Shown here in pieces: positions 11,772-21,746 of a stretch of 64,000 bases of DNA. The DNA is from Engraulis encrasicolus. Its lineage: Eukaryota; Chordata; Actinopteri; Clupeiformes; Engraulidae. Position 1 is the first letter of the stretch. The number at the start of each line of letters is the position of its first letter. The notes beneath the pieces are model-generated. The model did no database searches and had not been told where the DNA came from. It saw only the letters and a list, made by a program, of their open reading frames with translations. The stretch spans positions 19,033,528-19,097,527 of the forward strand of contig NC_085880.1 of NCBI RefSeq assembly GCF_034702125.1, read 5' to 3'. Both the position numbers and the translations under genes were made by a program.

Positions 11772-12171
11772 TAATTGCCTCCTGCACGGTGGAGACGTAA
11801 AAGACAGGCTCGTCCTCGACGTGAAGCTTCCTCCAGCTGTCCCAGTACTCAAAGTCGTCCGCGCCGACCTCGTCGTCAAAGACGCCGCACAGGAACACCA
11901 CCACGGTGCTGGGAGGACTCAGGAGCCGGTGGAACTTCTCGTGAATCCCGGGCTCGCTCTGCAAGTCCAGCAGAACGGTGGACAGCAAGAGTAAAATGCA
12001 CTTGGTGTCCGAGACGGCGGACAGGTCGAGGTCCGCGGCGGTGACCTTGCTGTCGACCAGGTGCAGGACGACGGAGTTCTTGGGGCACTTCCACGCTGAC
12101 TGGAGGATGATCTGCAGATAGCTTGCCCACTGAGCAGCTTCGTCGGTGTGGACGATGGTCACCTCACTCAT
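8482..12171 (-). CDS. pik3ap1: pik3ap1 (BCAP), first three recognised coding exons, 5' part of gene
   Basis: Coding exons on the minus strand are 12171-11772 (133 codons + 1 nt), 10340-9790 and 8623-8482, joined by GT-AG introns with matching phases. Exon 1 starts with MSEVTIVHTDEAAQW and ends near DEPVFYVSTVQEAI: a TIR fold with the FLCGV and W..W..L..DEP pattern of the BCAP/BANK1 family. Exon 2 encodes about 184 residues of linker, with runs of Glu, then Ala/Val/Pro/Thr low complexity, ending in VTVLPERIQCG, which corresponds to the start of the family's DBB domain. Exon 3 continues it (TVYIILLKKRD through NEYTISGESP) and ends in phase 1. BCAP is a cytosolic adaptor that links B-cell receptor and Toll-like receptor signalling to PI3-kinase. 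The rest of DBB, the ankyrin repeats and the YxxM motifs are not in the window. The linker looks long compared with the mammalian protein as I remember it. Family assignment is strong; paralogue choice over BANK1 rests on closer resemblance. Confidence 0.85.
8740..8945 (+). repeat. Two tandem copies of a ~102-bp repeat
   Basis: Two adjacent units (8740-8838 and 8842-8945) share CTCTTACTGCAGATGGGG, a GGCGGGCCTATT core and an ACAACATTGCT / ACAGAGAGCC end. A diverged copy in opposite orientation lies at 13126-13230. The class is not recognised. It lies in the pik3ap1 intron between exons 2 and 3. Confidence 0.75.
8946..9789. other. pik3ap1 intron sequence, ends of unclassified retroelements
   Basis: No exon is visible. 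At 9400-9431 an ATAAAGAATCTAATC-type tail with repeated TAATC pentamers looks like the 3' tail of a non-LTR element or SINE on the plus strand. Its body (about 9060-9400) is not identifiable by eye. Confidence 0.4.
10341..11660. other. pik3ap1 intron sequence
   Basis: No exon or open frame is supported. At 10652-10685 there is a CTGAAGAAGGGCTCTGCC / CGAAAC motif of the kind found near the 3' end of some vertebrate SINEs. The rest is AT-rich (10880-10950) with no structure seen. Confidence 0.4.
11692..11768. repeat. (CA)n microsatellite next to a splice donor
   Basis: A nearly pure CA tract. On the minus strand it is the GT-rich start of the intron directly after the donor of pik3ap1 exon 1 (GTGAGT at 11771-11766). 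Length changes here fall within a few bases of the splice site. Confidence 0.9.
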
Positions 12172-13315
12172 TCTGACAGGCCAGTGGATTTATAATGCTG
12201 TGAGTGGATGGAAAAAAACACACAAACAAACAAACAAAATGAACACAATAGACAGACGCACAATAGACACTTCTGTTTTTTCTCCTTTTTAGCACAGAAG
12301 TGAAATGCAGATTGTGTTGACCAAAGTCATTTCATTGGCTTGCTTCTGAACTTCCATTGGCCTGACTGACAGCAGCAAATACAGTACAGTCAGATGCAAT
12401 GCCTCATTACAATAACCATTAACCTCTGGGCGTTTTATTAGCCTTCATAAAAACACAATTAATAACTGTGAATAGAGAAACAACTCGATTATTAACCGTA
12501 ATCGCATACAACCCTTACAGTAAAGGACAGCTTTGTTCTCCTTAGTGGTTCCACAGTGAGCCACGGCCTTAAGACAACCATAACTGATGACTACGTGACT
12601 AATAGGTGAGTTTGTACATTACAAACTACAATGTAATGAATAGGAGGGTTGTTGGGACTGACATGACCTTCAATGGGAGACACACAACTCGGACCCATCT
12701 ACAGATTAACCAAAATGGCTTTGGTTTCAGTCAACAGTAACACAAGGTCATTGCCCATGTTGTACTGTTTGCCCCTCTGAGTCAAAGGCTTTATCAGCGT
12801 CGTCCAGTTTCAGTGTAATTGAATGCAGCAAGTTACAAATGCAGGAGAGCTACTGTATAGGACGACAGCCTTTGGCCTTAACCCCCTTGTGCAGAGGCCA
12901 TGTTATTATAACATTTCTATCACCACAATTGTGATGGCCAAGTCTTAATCTGTTACGTAACCCCTTGAGACACGGCATTATAAATTAGCTGTTACCAGAA
13001 TGGCAATGACCAAGTCGTAATGTACTACTAAATGCCCCGTGCACTGTCGTAGTAGTGTAGTACTATAGTGGTTAACTTTCAATGTCTATTACAGCGAGCC
13101 ACAGGAGGTACGGCGTGCATTAAGGGGCTACGGCTCTCTGTAATGTCATAGCAATGTTGTTATGATGTAGTCTTGTCAGCAATGAGTGACCGGGCCCGCG
13201 GGCGGGCCCATCTGCACAAAGAGGCTACTCCATTTCAATTCAGAGGCAGGGCACAACACCCTTCACAATAGCTCGCCTCATGACAACTAGCACGTTGAAA
13301 TGTAATTACAGTAAG
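12172..13315. other. Upstream region of pik3ap1; diverged repeat at 13126-13230
   Basis: No coding sequence is seen. On the minus strand, CCTGTCAG directly precedes the pik3ap1 start codon and could be a splice acceptor for a 5' untranslated exon. The promoter is not identifiable. The segment at 13126-13230 is an inverted relative of 8740-8945, beginning CGGCTCTCTGTAATGTCATA. Confidence 0.45.
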
Positions 13316-13323
13316 AGGTAGAG

Positions 13324-13530
13324 CAGTGTTTCCCAACCTTTTCTGACTCGCGTACCCCCTAAGCCTTTTTGTTGTACCATGAGTACCCCCTATCTCTTGC
13401 TCTCTATATATTCCTTTATTCCAGTATAACTATACTCTATTCAATTGTTATTATCACATTTTTCCACGTACCCCCTGAGGTGTGCTCGCGTATCCCTAGT
13501 GGTACACGTACCCCTGGTTGGGAAACACTG
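13324..13530. mobile_element. hAT-type MITE with 8-bp TSD
   Basis: Perfect terminal inverted repeats CAGTGTTTCCCAACC / GGTTGGGAAACACTG are flanked by the 8-bp direct repeat AGGTAGAG (13316-13323 and 13531-13538). The termini resemble hAT-Charlie ends. There is no coding capacity. Confidence 0.93.
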
Positions 13531-13959
13531 AGGTAGAGAATGAGGAGAAGAACAGGAAGAGGGGGTTGTGGTAGCCAGCAGCTTCCTCCTTCACAATGCA
13601 GCTCTCAAAAGCCGACTTCAGAAAGTTCATATCATGTTGAGAGAGACGGTTGCCTTTAACACACAGCCAGACAGTGTGACAGCCAGCAGGTCAAGTATTA
13701 TCATTTCCATACTGGAAAAAAAGAAAGAAAAAAATCCTCACAACAACTTCAGTGGTGAGCATCTTTCTGCACTTTCACAAGTAAAATTAGTAAAATTGTT
13801 TTTTTTTTAAGTGTGTACATAGAACTTGGTCAAACACACTACAATTGAAGCTTAAACTCATCAATAGATAGACATAGCTAGCCTTCATTGTCCCCAAAGG
13901 GATATTCTTTTTCACCACCATCATAACTTGTTACAGCTAACATGAAGACATAAAGTATA

Positions 13960-14054
13960 CAACCCAATACACAATACATGTACACAAGGTAATCAAGCAC
14001 CTACATGCATACTCAGACACAAATACTGTCAGACAACATAAGCACATACTCACG

Positions 14055-14135
<81 letters not shown>

Positions 14136-14332
14136 GTGCACACTCAAACCCAAATACTGTCAGACAACATAAGCATATACTCTCACAGACACACACACAC
14201 ACTCATAAGTGCACACTGAGACCCCAATACTTTCAGACAACATAAGCATATACTCACACATACACAGACACAGACACAGACACACACACTGCACACTCAA
14301 ACCCAAATACTGTCAGACAACATAAGCATATA

Positions 14333-14421
<89 letters not shown>

Positions 14422-14480
14422 CAATACACACTCAAACCCAGAAACTGTCAGACCACATAAGCACATACTCACATAATAAT
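13960..14480. repeat. Compound minisatellite: five ~45-bp units separated by CA tracts
   Basis: The core unit CAAATACTGTCAGACAACAT followed by AAGCATATACTC occurs near 14020, 14150, 14228, 14308 and 14440, each time separated by a CA tract of different length (longest at 14057-14132 and 14343-14419). This is a higher-order repeat that grew around the microsatellite. Confidence 0.85.
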
Positions 14481-14734
14481 AATAATAATAGAAAAAAACT
14501 CACTCAGTTGAAAGGGCCAGGCATCGGAGGGTACTATTCACAGCCGCACCTGCCACTCACTCATCCAAAACAAGGCTCATGCTGAGGCCAGGTGACGGTA
14601 CGCGGCATCTGTTGCAGAGTGCATCTTTTGCTGTGACTGTGACTGTGACTGAGCGCTCTCTGCTCCCCCTCCTGTAGTCTAGCTCTACAGCTCAGGCGTG
14701 TTACACTGAGGCCGCTCATTTCCTTATACGCTGT

Positions 14735-14993
14735 ATGCATTCCAATATGTGACCTTGCGTCCTCCACTTGTGCTTGTGGCCTCCCGCGGTCTGCCTAGCC
14801 ACAACAATTTTTGGGGGGACTATTCTTCATTCCCCAACCAGTTTGCAAATGAAAAAAATGACTTTACAATTGAGCTTTTGTGAGATATTGAAATATAATG
14901 CTGTTGTCAGTGTTGTCAGTGACGACTTGTTACTTCCTGGTACGAGGCCAAAAGCACAAGTGGAGGTCGCAAGGTTGCATATTGGAACGCACA
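14735..14993 (+). mobile_element. MITE with ~45-bp TIRs (copy A)
   Basis: The ends read ACCTTGCGTCCTCCACTTGT and the inverted equivalent near 14955-14980. The body, with its AATTTTTGGGGGGACTATTC segment, is the reverse complement of the copy at 20212-20520. Target duplication is not resolved. Confidence 0.8.
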
Positions 14994-15139
14994 CACGTGT
15001 GCTGATGCGGAGCGTCACTTCCTGAAAAGAAACGCCTCTGTACTTCACTTCAGGGTGAAACAAAACCCTCGTAATCAGGTCTACAGAGAGATGTGAGGGA
15101 GACTAAAAGTCCTGTGATCAAGACTGCAGTGTCAAAGAC

Positions 15140-15275
15140 AGGACACGCCAACACACAAACACAGAGACACGCACACGCACACGCACACGCACACGCACAC
15201 ACACACACACACACGCACACAGACACACATAGACACGCGTGCACACACACGCGTGCACACACATGCGCGCGCACG

Positions 15276-15325
<50 letters not shown>

Positions 15326-15416
15326 CTCTCTCCCTCTCCCTCTCCCTGTCTCTCTCTCTCTCTCGCTCTCTCTCTCACACACACACACACACATACACAC
15401 ACACACACATTACACA
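15140..15416. repeat. Complex CA / CACG / CT microsatellite
   Basis: CACACG repeats run into (CA)n, then (TCTC)n from 15323, then (CA)n again. Reading frames across it are pure Cys-Val or Thr-His repeats and are not genes. Confidence 0.95.
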
Positions 15417-16350
15417 CAGACCAAGGTGACCTACATATCTCTATTTAGACCAAGGATGTATTGATGTAATGGAAAATGTTGGTGAGAAGGTACACACACA
15501 CTAAGAAGATTTGCTGGATAGAGTTACATCGCATTCACCATCAAACACAAGTTCTTTTTTTTTAATAATTCAATTCCGTTCAGTTCAATTCTTCCCGGCA
15601 AACTATATCAACGTTTCTTGTCATTTAAAGAATGACTTAAACAACATTGTTTGTATTGTATTATTGGAAATGACTGCTCAGACATCCTCTCATCGATGTG
15701 TGAATTCTTGCCATTCAGATGTTTTGAGAACATACTATTTAAAACTATATAAAATGGATTTTGCGATGCAATACAATGCAATGCCCAATACAGAAATGTC
15801 AATTTCCCAAAAATGGACATAAATAATTTTGCCCACGAACCTCTTCAAATAAACGTACCACTTTCGATGAGATAGGAAGGCAGTACATGCTTAAAAGGAA
15901 AGTAATATCAGTAAGTTTGAAAACAGTACAGTGTAACTTTTCATCTTTCAAGCCAGATAAGATTTTCAGATCTTTGTTTTGCTATTTTAGAATCATCTAA
16001 TTCTAAAACAAACCTCCTAACACACAACACACTCTACACATAGCACACAGACGCAGTGTGTGTATTCCTCAATAGGTGTATATCCTGCCACACACTACAT
16101 ATGTTTTGATCTGTCCACCACTCCAAACACCACTCCACTGTTTTTCTAGCCCAGTCACCCAGCAGTAGTTGTTTATATTTTTACCTGTGTGGCGGCGCAC
16201 GTGACAACAAGCACCGCGTTCAGCAAGTGCATTGTGCCAGCTGGGAGGCGCTGGGCTGGTCCTATTTGAATGATAATGGCCTTAGGCCGTTAAAACACAG
16301 AGGGTGGAGGGCACAGTCGCGGCCGGACCCCTGCGTGTGGCGCACACCCC
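15417..16350. other. Gene-free interval upstream of the crystallin gene
   Basis: No supported gene. The segment 16190-16340 is GC-rich and could be displaced original upstream sequence of the crystallin promoter, now separated from it by the MITE at 16351-16618. Confidence 0.35.
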
Positions 16351-16618
16351 CCAGGGCTGGACAGGGGGAGAAATAGGGGCCCGGCACTTTTGGCTTAAAG
16401 GGCCCCCTCGTTATTAGCGGCGCAGAACTGGCTCACCGGTGGGGCACTGCACCCTCGTGATCCCCTATTTTCAGAAATGTTGAAAAAAAAAATGTAAAAA
16501 CAATTGTATTGATCTTTTTGAAACATTTTTTTTTTTTTACATTTTTGAAAATAGGGGCCCACGAGGGTGCGGGCCCACCGGGAAATGCCCCGTATGCCAG
16601 ATGGCCAGTCCAGCCCTG
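16351..16618. mobile_element. hAT-type MITE immediately upstream of crystallin promoter
   Basis: Inverted ends CAGGGCTGGAC and GTCCAGCCCTG are flanked by CACACCCC at 16343-16350 and again at 16619-16626, with one extra C on the left. The inner part has A- and T-runs that can pair (16485-16495 with 16527-16540). It ends about 140 bp before the crystallin start codon. Confidence 0.85.
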
Positions 16619-16626
16619 CACACCCC

Positions 16627-16758
16627 GCCGTGTCACGGCTGTCCTGTCCTGCTGACGGCAGCACCTTTTCCATTCTCATGACAATGCTCACGGGCGCCCG
16701 CCGCCACGTAAAAGGCAAAGGAGGGGTTGGAGCTGGCCTGTCTCGGCTGTCTATCACC
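16627..16758 (+). promoter_or_regulatory. Gamma-crystallin promoter with Maf-response-like element
   Basis: TGCTGACGGCAGCA at 16650-16663 differs at one position from the 14-bp C-type Maf recognition element TGCTGACGTCAGCA. Large Maf proteins are established activators of crystallin genes in lens. A TATA-like TAAAAGG at 16709-16715 sits about 50 bp before the start codon. Motif and position fit; use in vivo is inferred. Confidence 0.6.
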
Positions 16759-19750
16759 ATGGGCAAGGTAAGACAGGACTTTGGCACACTCATATCATAT
16801 CAGCTCCTTCTTGCCTTGTACTGTAAATGTCACCTCCTTTTATGTCACTTGCCTTGGGTGTGGATAGAAAAGCACTGGCTTGATTGATTTTGAATGTACG
16901 TGTGCGTAATAGGAGGGACACACAGACAGTTTTCAGTTTCTGTTGTTGTTGCTCTTGTATGTAGGGGGGTTATGAGGCCACGCTGATTTTAACCAGATTT
17001 AACTGAAATGTTGGCTAATTGTGAACTTGATGGAAGCGGTGTTGATTTTGCATTTTACAAACTATCTTTACAACAATTTTTTAACAAAACCAGGTTTGTC
17101 ATCTCTCAGAGAAACCTGCCAATCAGTGACCAGATATAACTATTCCCTAATAGAACTTTTGGTAACACTTTATAATAATGTCGGCTTATTAAGTACACTT
17201 TGTAAATATTGCACTAATGATAAATGAAACATTAACAAATGTTTGTAAATGATTGGGAAATGTTTTGGTAGATTAATAAAAATACTCTGTTAAAAGGTTT
17301 GTAAAATCTTGAACACATTATTTGTAAATATTTTATGAAGCATTAATAAAACTTTGTTAATAATAAAAAAACATTTGTTAATGTTTTGTTCATCATTAGT
17401 TCATTATTTACTAAGTCTTTACAAGCAGATATTGTTATAAAGTGTTACCGAACTTTTAAATGGAGCCCTCTTGTCATGTATAGGAATACCAAATTTCTCC
17501 ATACAGAACTAAGATACACTAGTGACACAACATACAAAAATGTGTAGTACTTCATGAGGGATATAGCAGAGGTGTCCCAAATCCAGCTCCAAAGTAAAAA
17601 CCATTACACAGTTTCTTTCCAACACAGGTGACTTGACTGAGTAGCTGTTTACACATATAGGATGTGGATCTTTTTGAAAACGCACTGGTTATGTTTACAC
17701 GTAAACAGAGTTTTAAAATCTGCATATCAAAAATCTGGCTTTAAAAATATCCCATTTAGGGGGCTAAAACGCACCTGTTACAAACGAGTTTTTATTGTTA
17801 TCCACATGTTACATTTACACGTACACAGATGAAAAAATATTTGTAATATTTAAAAATATTTGGATATGTGTAAACAGCACCTGAGAAGCTTACCTACCGT
17901 ACATGTCTTGTGTACTTGTGTACATGATCACCTGATTGAGAGGTACTTGGATCGAATTTGTTGCAGGGCTTTTCACTTTCTGAGACCGAGATTGACACCT
18001 CTGATCTGAGAGAAAGCACCATGTCATCATCTCACCGGCCTACGCTCCTTTCTTTACCAGCGACTTTTGAGAGAGAAAGTGAGTTTGAGGAGGCTAATGT
18101 ACCCTCAAACAACAAAACACCTGGTCTATTGAGTTGCTGTGAGATGAGAACTGTTGCCTGTCACTAGTGCGCCCATGTAACCATGAGCACTAGGGCTGTA
18201 ACGATACACTAAACTCATGATTCAATTCGTTTCACGAATTCTGGGCCACGGTTCGATACCTCCCACGATTTCTGAAATGTTTTTCACTTGAAGCTTGGAA
18301 ACACCATCACATCGTATTATTTTGTTGTTTTCTGGACTGAAGGATAACAAAACTTTGAAAGGGCGTATCACGATACTGCCTCCTTGTATCACGATACAGT
18401 ATCGTGACTGAGAATCACGATTTCTCGGTTCGATCCAATATCGTTACAGCCCTAATGAGCACCTGGTTGCCTCTGGTTCAGATAATCTTCTACGAGGGCA
18501 GGAACTTCGAGGGCCGCCACTATGAGTGCAACAGCGACTGCTCGGACACACACACCCACTTCTCGCGCTGCAACTCCATCCGGGTGGACAGCGGCTGCTG
18601 GGTGGCCTACGAGAAGCCCAACTACAGCGGGTACCAGTACATGCTGACGCAGGGCAAGTACCCCAACCACCACCGCTGGGCCGGCTTCAACAACTGCATC
18701 CGCTCCTGTCGCATCATCCCCTCTGTAAGGACCACATCACACTGACACACTCGACAGACTCAAACACATTGAAAAAGAGGCAAATATTGTGTGGCTGTAT
18801 ACAATTCTATATAACTCACATTTCATTCAACAACTGCATCCGCTCCTGTCGCATCATCCCCTCTGTAAGGACCACATCGACACACTCAAAACACATTGGA
18901 AAAGAGGAAAATATTATGTGTTAAGGTGTTGCTGTATAGGGGCCTACTACATACTATATACTAACTCACATTTCACAGTGTGTGGATAATATTAAACCCA
19001 TAACATTTTGCTGTGCAGCATTACTGTAGTTGGTTTTGTTTGAATGTTATGGTGTGAGATCTCTTCACAGCTCTTGAGGATGATATGACTCTTTAACTGT
19101 CATATCATCCTCAAGAGCCTGAAAGACATCTCACACCATAACATTCAAACAAAACCAACTACGAGAAGGTGGCATGTTGAAACTGAGAAAGAGATGAATG
19201 GGCAAAAAATAAATCTCATGTTATTGTTGTGGTATGCTTTAGACTAAGTAAGTTTAGACACTTTGTTTTATTAAGTGCCTTTGTACATAAAATGTCTATA
19301 ATGTATCAATACATGAGCATTCATTTCAAAGGGAATACGTATGAAGTCCATGAGCTTGCAGGGAAAAGTATCATCTGATACAATACAATAGAATTGTGTC
19401 AAAACAACCTTGTCATTTATATTGTGATGTAACTTCCCCTGTTCTTCTGACTCTCTCCCTCCCCACAGTACAGCGGAACGTACCGGCTGAAGATCTTCGA
19501 GAGATCGGACTTCGCCGGCAAGATGATGGACCTGCGTGACGACTGCCCCAACCTCAGCGACAGCTTCCAGATGCGCAACATCGCCTCGTGCAGCGTGGTG
19601 GAGGGCTACTGGATCCTGCACGAGCACTCCCACTACCGCGGTCGCCAGTACATCCTGCGGCCCGGTTCCTACAGCCACCACGGGGACTGGGGCAGCGTCA
19701 CCGCCAGCGTGGGCTCTGTGCGTCGCGTCACAGAGCTCAAGCAAACCTAG
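16759..19750 (+). CDS. Gamma-crystallin (gammaM/S-like), three coding exons, complete
   Basis: Coding exons are 16759-16767 (Met-Gly-Lys, donor GTAAGA), 18482-18724 (81 codons) and 19469-19750 (93 codons plus TAG). All junctions are phase 0, giving 177 residues, the normal length for the family. The three-exon layout, with a nearly empty first exon and one exon per two-motif domain, is the classical vertebrate gamma-crystallin structure. Exon 2 encodes Greek-key motifs 1-2 ([30 protein letters not shown]). Exon 3 encodes motifs 3-4 ([43 protein letters not shown]). The product is a soluble structural and refractive protein of lens fibre cells. The intact frame and GC-rich codons indicate a working gene. 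The gammaS versus gammaM subtype is uncertain. No convincing polyadenylation signal was found close downstream. Confidence 0.95.
17161..17449. mobile_element. hAT-type MITE with 8-bp TSD in crystallin intron 1
   Basis: The left end GGTAACACTTTATAATAA and right end TTGTTATAAAGTGTTACC are inverted. The direct repeat GAACTTTT lies on both sides (17153-17160 and 17450-17457). A related, more diverged copy is at 54762-55094. Confidence 0.92.
17643..17881. repeat. Inverted-repeat element in crystallin intron 1
   Basis: GCTGTTTACACATAT near the left end pairs with ATATGTGTAAACAGC at the right end. No clear target duplication, so it may be an old MITE. Confidence 0.6.
18191..18454. mobile_element. 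hAT-type MITE 27 bp upstream of crystallin exon 2
   Basis: TIR TAGGGCTGTAACGATA is present at both ends in inverted orientation. The 8-bp duplication ATGAGCAC lies at 18183-18190 and 18455-18462. Only about 19 bases separate the second duplication from the exon 2 boundary, so the insertion replaced the normal branch-point neighbourhood. Confidence 0.95.
18686..18976 (+). repeat. Tandem duplication of exon 2 3' end and donor site (140-bp offset)
   Basis: The last about 39 bases of crystallin exon 2, its GTAAGG donor and about 100 bases of intron recur 140 bp downstream (second copy starting 18826), including CTCCTGTCGCATCATCCCCT and the same GTAAGG. The second copy is intronic if the first donor is used. 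Confidence 0.93.
19027..19161. repeat. Hairpin-forming inverted repeat in crystallin intron 2
   Basis: Two 63-base arms with a 9-base loop (19090-19098) are identical over the outer 34 and inner 20 bases and mismatched only in a short middle stretch. Confidence 0.95.
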
Positions 19751-20211
19751 TCTGTAACCCTGTGTCTGTGTCACTTACAGCACGCTATGTGTGTGTCACT
19801 CGCTCACACTTATACCCCCATTTGTCCCCAATTTTTTTTGGTGCCTAATGGCTGCATGTCTTGGCTGGAGCATGACTAGGGTCTGACATATCAACTGATG
19901 TACTGAATGTGTAGAGGTTTAAAGCAACTCTAGGTCATTTTCAATCATTGAGTATAATGACTTTAAAATCATTTGATGGGGTTCATAAACTTGTAAAGCT
20001 GTTAATTTCGGAGGGGCCATATCTTTGTGGTTTCTAATCCAAATGTAGGATTACTGAATAATCACTTAGTGCTTCTTTAACAGCATTTGTTTTTGTCTCT
20101 GTGAGAATAGGGCATGAGGAACAACAAATGCTAGCAGTGCAGTTTGAATACAGTTCTAGGCACCACTGCAAGTGTTCCGTAGTGTGTGTCCCCTAAAGCC
20201 TTTGCACAGTT

Positions 20212-20520
20212 AGGGTGCGTTTCAATATGCGACCTTGCGTCCTCCACTTGTGCTTGTGGCCTCGTACCAGGAAGTAATACGATGTGATGACATCACTGAC
20301 TACAGCATTATATTTAAATATCTCGCAAAAGCTCAATTGTAAAGTAATTTTCTCATTTGCAAACTGGATGGTGAATGAAGAATAGTCCCCCAAAAATTGT
20401 TTTGGCTAGACTGACAGCTGGGAAACTTTATTGTTTTCTCCATGGAGGCAGGGCCAGGAGGCGGGGCGAGGCCACAAGCACAAGTGGAGGAGGGGAGTGT
20501 GCATATTGGAATGCACCCCT
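20212..20520 (-). mobile_element. MITE with ~45-bp TIRs (copy B)
   Basis: Inverted ends (GGGTGCGTTTCAATATGCGA at left, TGCATATTGGAATGCACCCC at right) and a body that is the reverse complement of 14735-14993. The two copies bracket the crystallin gene. Confidence 0.82.
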
Positions 20521-21680
20521 AGTCTGTTGTCAGATCAGATAAATGGAACATGAAAATTCATCATACATCTACAATGTCAGAAACATTACAGCTTCTCCTC
20601 AGGAGAGTCCATGCTAAGATGACGACAGTATTGTATGAAGGTGATTTTTATGTCCCAAAGTTAAAAACAAGAGAGGGAAATGGGATTAAAACAACTGAAC
20701 CACACTGACTCGTGGTTACATTTTAACACGGAAGATTTTCAATGTGAAACCGTTTTGTTACAGGGTACTGAATTTACATGATCAGTCAGCATCGTCATGT
20801 GATCTCTTTGAAAGTGCATCTTGCCTCCTGCCATCAACTCTCCAGTCCTGTTATGTAAAATCCATGACATGTTGATTTTAAAAAGCAGATATGTTTTCTA
20901 TTGCCGAGTGTTAAATACCTTCTTGATTCTCTGATGTCTCTGTGTAAATCTTCAATCACATGTTTCCTTTTAAGAGTTCACTAACACGTAGTATACAACA
21001 CTTCATAGGTCATTCAAGTTCAATAAACCTGAGTTACTCCATTTGTTAACATAAAGTAAAACACACTATCTCAGTCAAGTTCTTCACATTCCAGCTGCTA
21101 TGCATCATCTACTGTATGCTTTACACCATTTCACCTCAAACACAAAACCTCCTGAGCAAAATGTGACCAGCTACTACAACTACAAAGATTACAATGCGTT
21201 GATAACAATTGCAATGCCACATCCGTTCATCAGTTAATGCTTACAACTGATATACAACCAACTATGCCTACAAGGTAAGTCATTAGAGCAGCAATAAAAC
21301 TAAAAATTCATGTCACCCCTTGGCATGTTTGTGAATAAAAGAAACACTTTCAGTGAACCTTAGTTTCACTACACTTCTTGGACTGAAACAGCCGTCTGTA
21401 GTGTGGGAGAAGTTCACACACATCTGATGTGGAAGTGACACTGCATATGATAAAACCCTGCTAGTGTGCACACAGGTAATGGGACAAAGCAATGTACTGT
21501 ACAGTTTACAGTATGCACACATAGCAATGCAACACAGAAGCCCTGCAGGTCATGCAAAGCAAGATGCTTTTTTGCTCGTTTACAGTCAATGCTCCTGATA
21601 AACTTGCTGTCATCCACCTGGAGATGATTGACTGCAACGTGATTACGAAATGAAGCAGAAATTTGTGATACTGTATTTTA
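20521..21680. other. Gene-free interval between crystallin gene and LINE
   Basis: AT-rich sequence with no supported coding frame, repeat or RNA gene. Isolated AATAAA motifs at about 21022 and 21294 are too far from the crystallin stop to assign. Confidence 0.4.
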
Positions 21681-21746
21681 CTACTACGTTTACTTACTTA
21701 CTTAATAATCCTCTTCTTCCCGGATGGGAAATAAGGCTTCGACGAC

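Noticed and set aside
13960..14480. Regularly spaced repeats resembling a CRISPR array
   Set aside because: Spacers are CA microsatellite of varying length, the DNA is vertebrate and no cas genes exist.
15093..15464. Thr-His and Cys-Val repeat open frames
   Set aside because: Pure translations of CA/TG microsatellite; the same applies at 11670-11879, 13937-14472, 51322-51688 and 60029-60313.
17569..17600. CAGAGGTGTCCCAAATCC as a Tol2-like hAT end
   Set aside because: Similarity is limited to the first bases, with no partner end or duplication.
20521..21680. Additional crystallin copies downstream
   Set aside because: Crystallin genes often cluster, but no further Greek-key exon was seen on either strand in this window.
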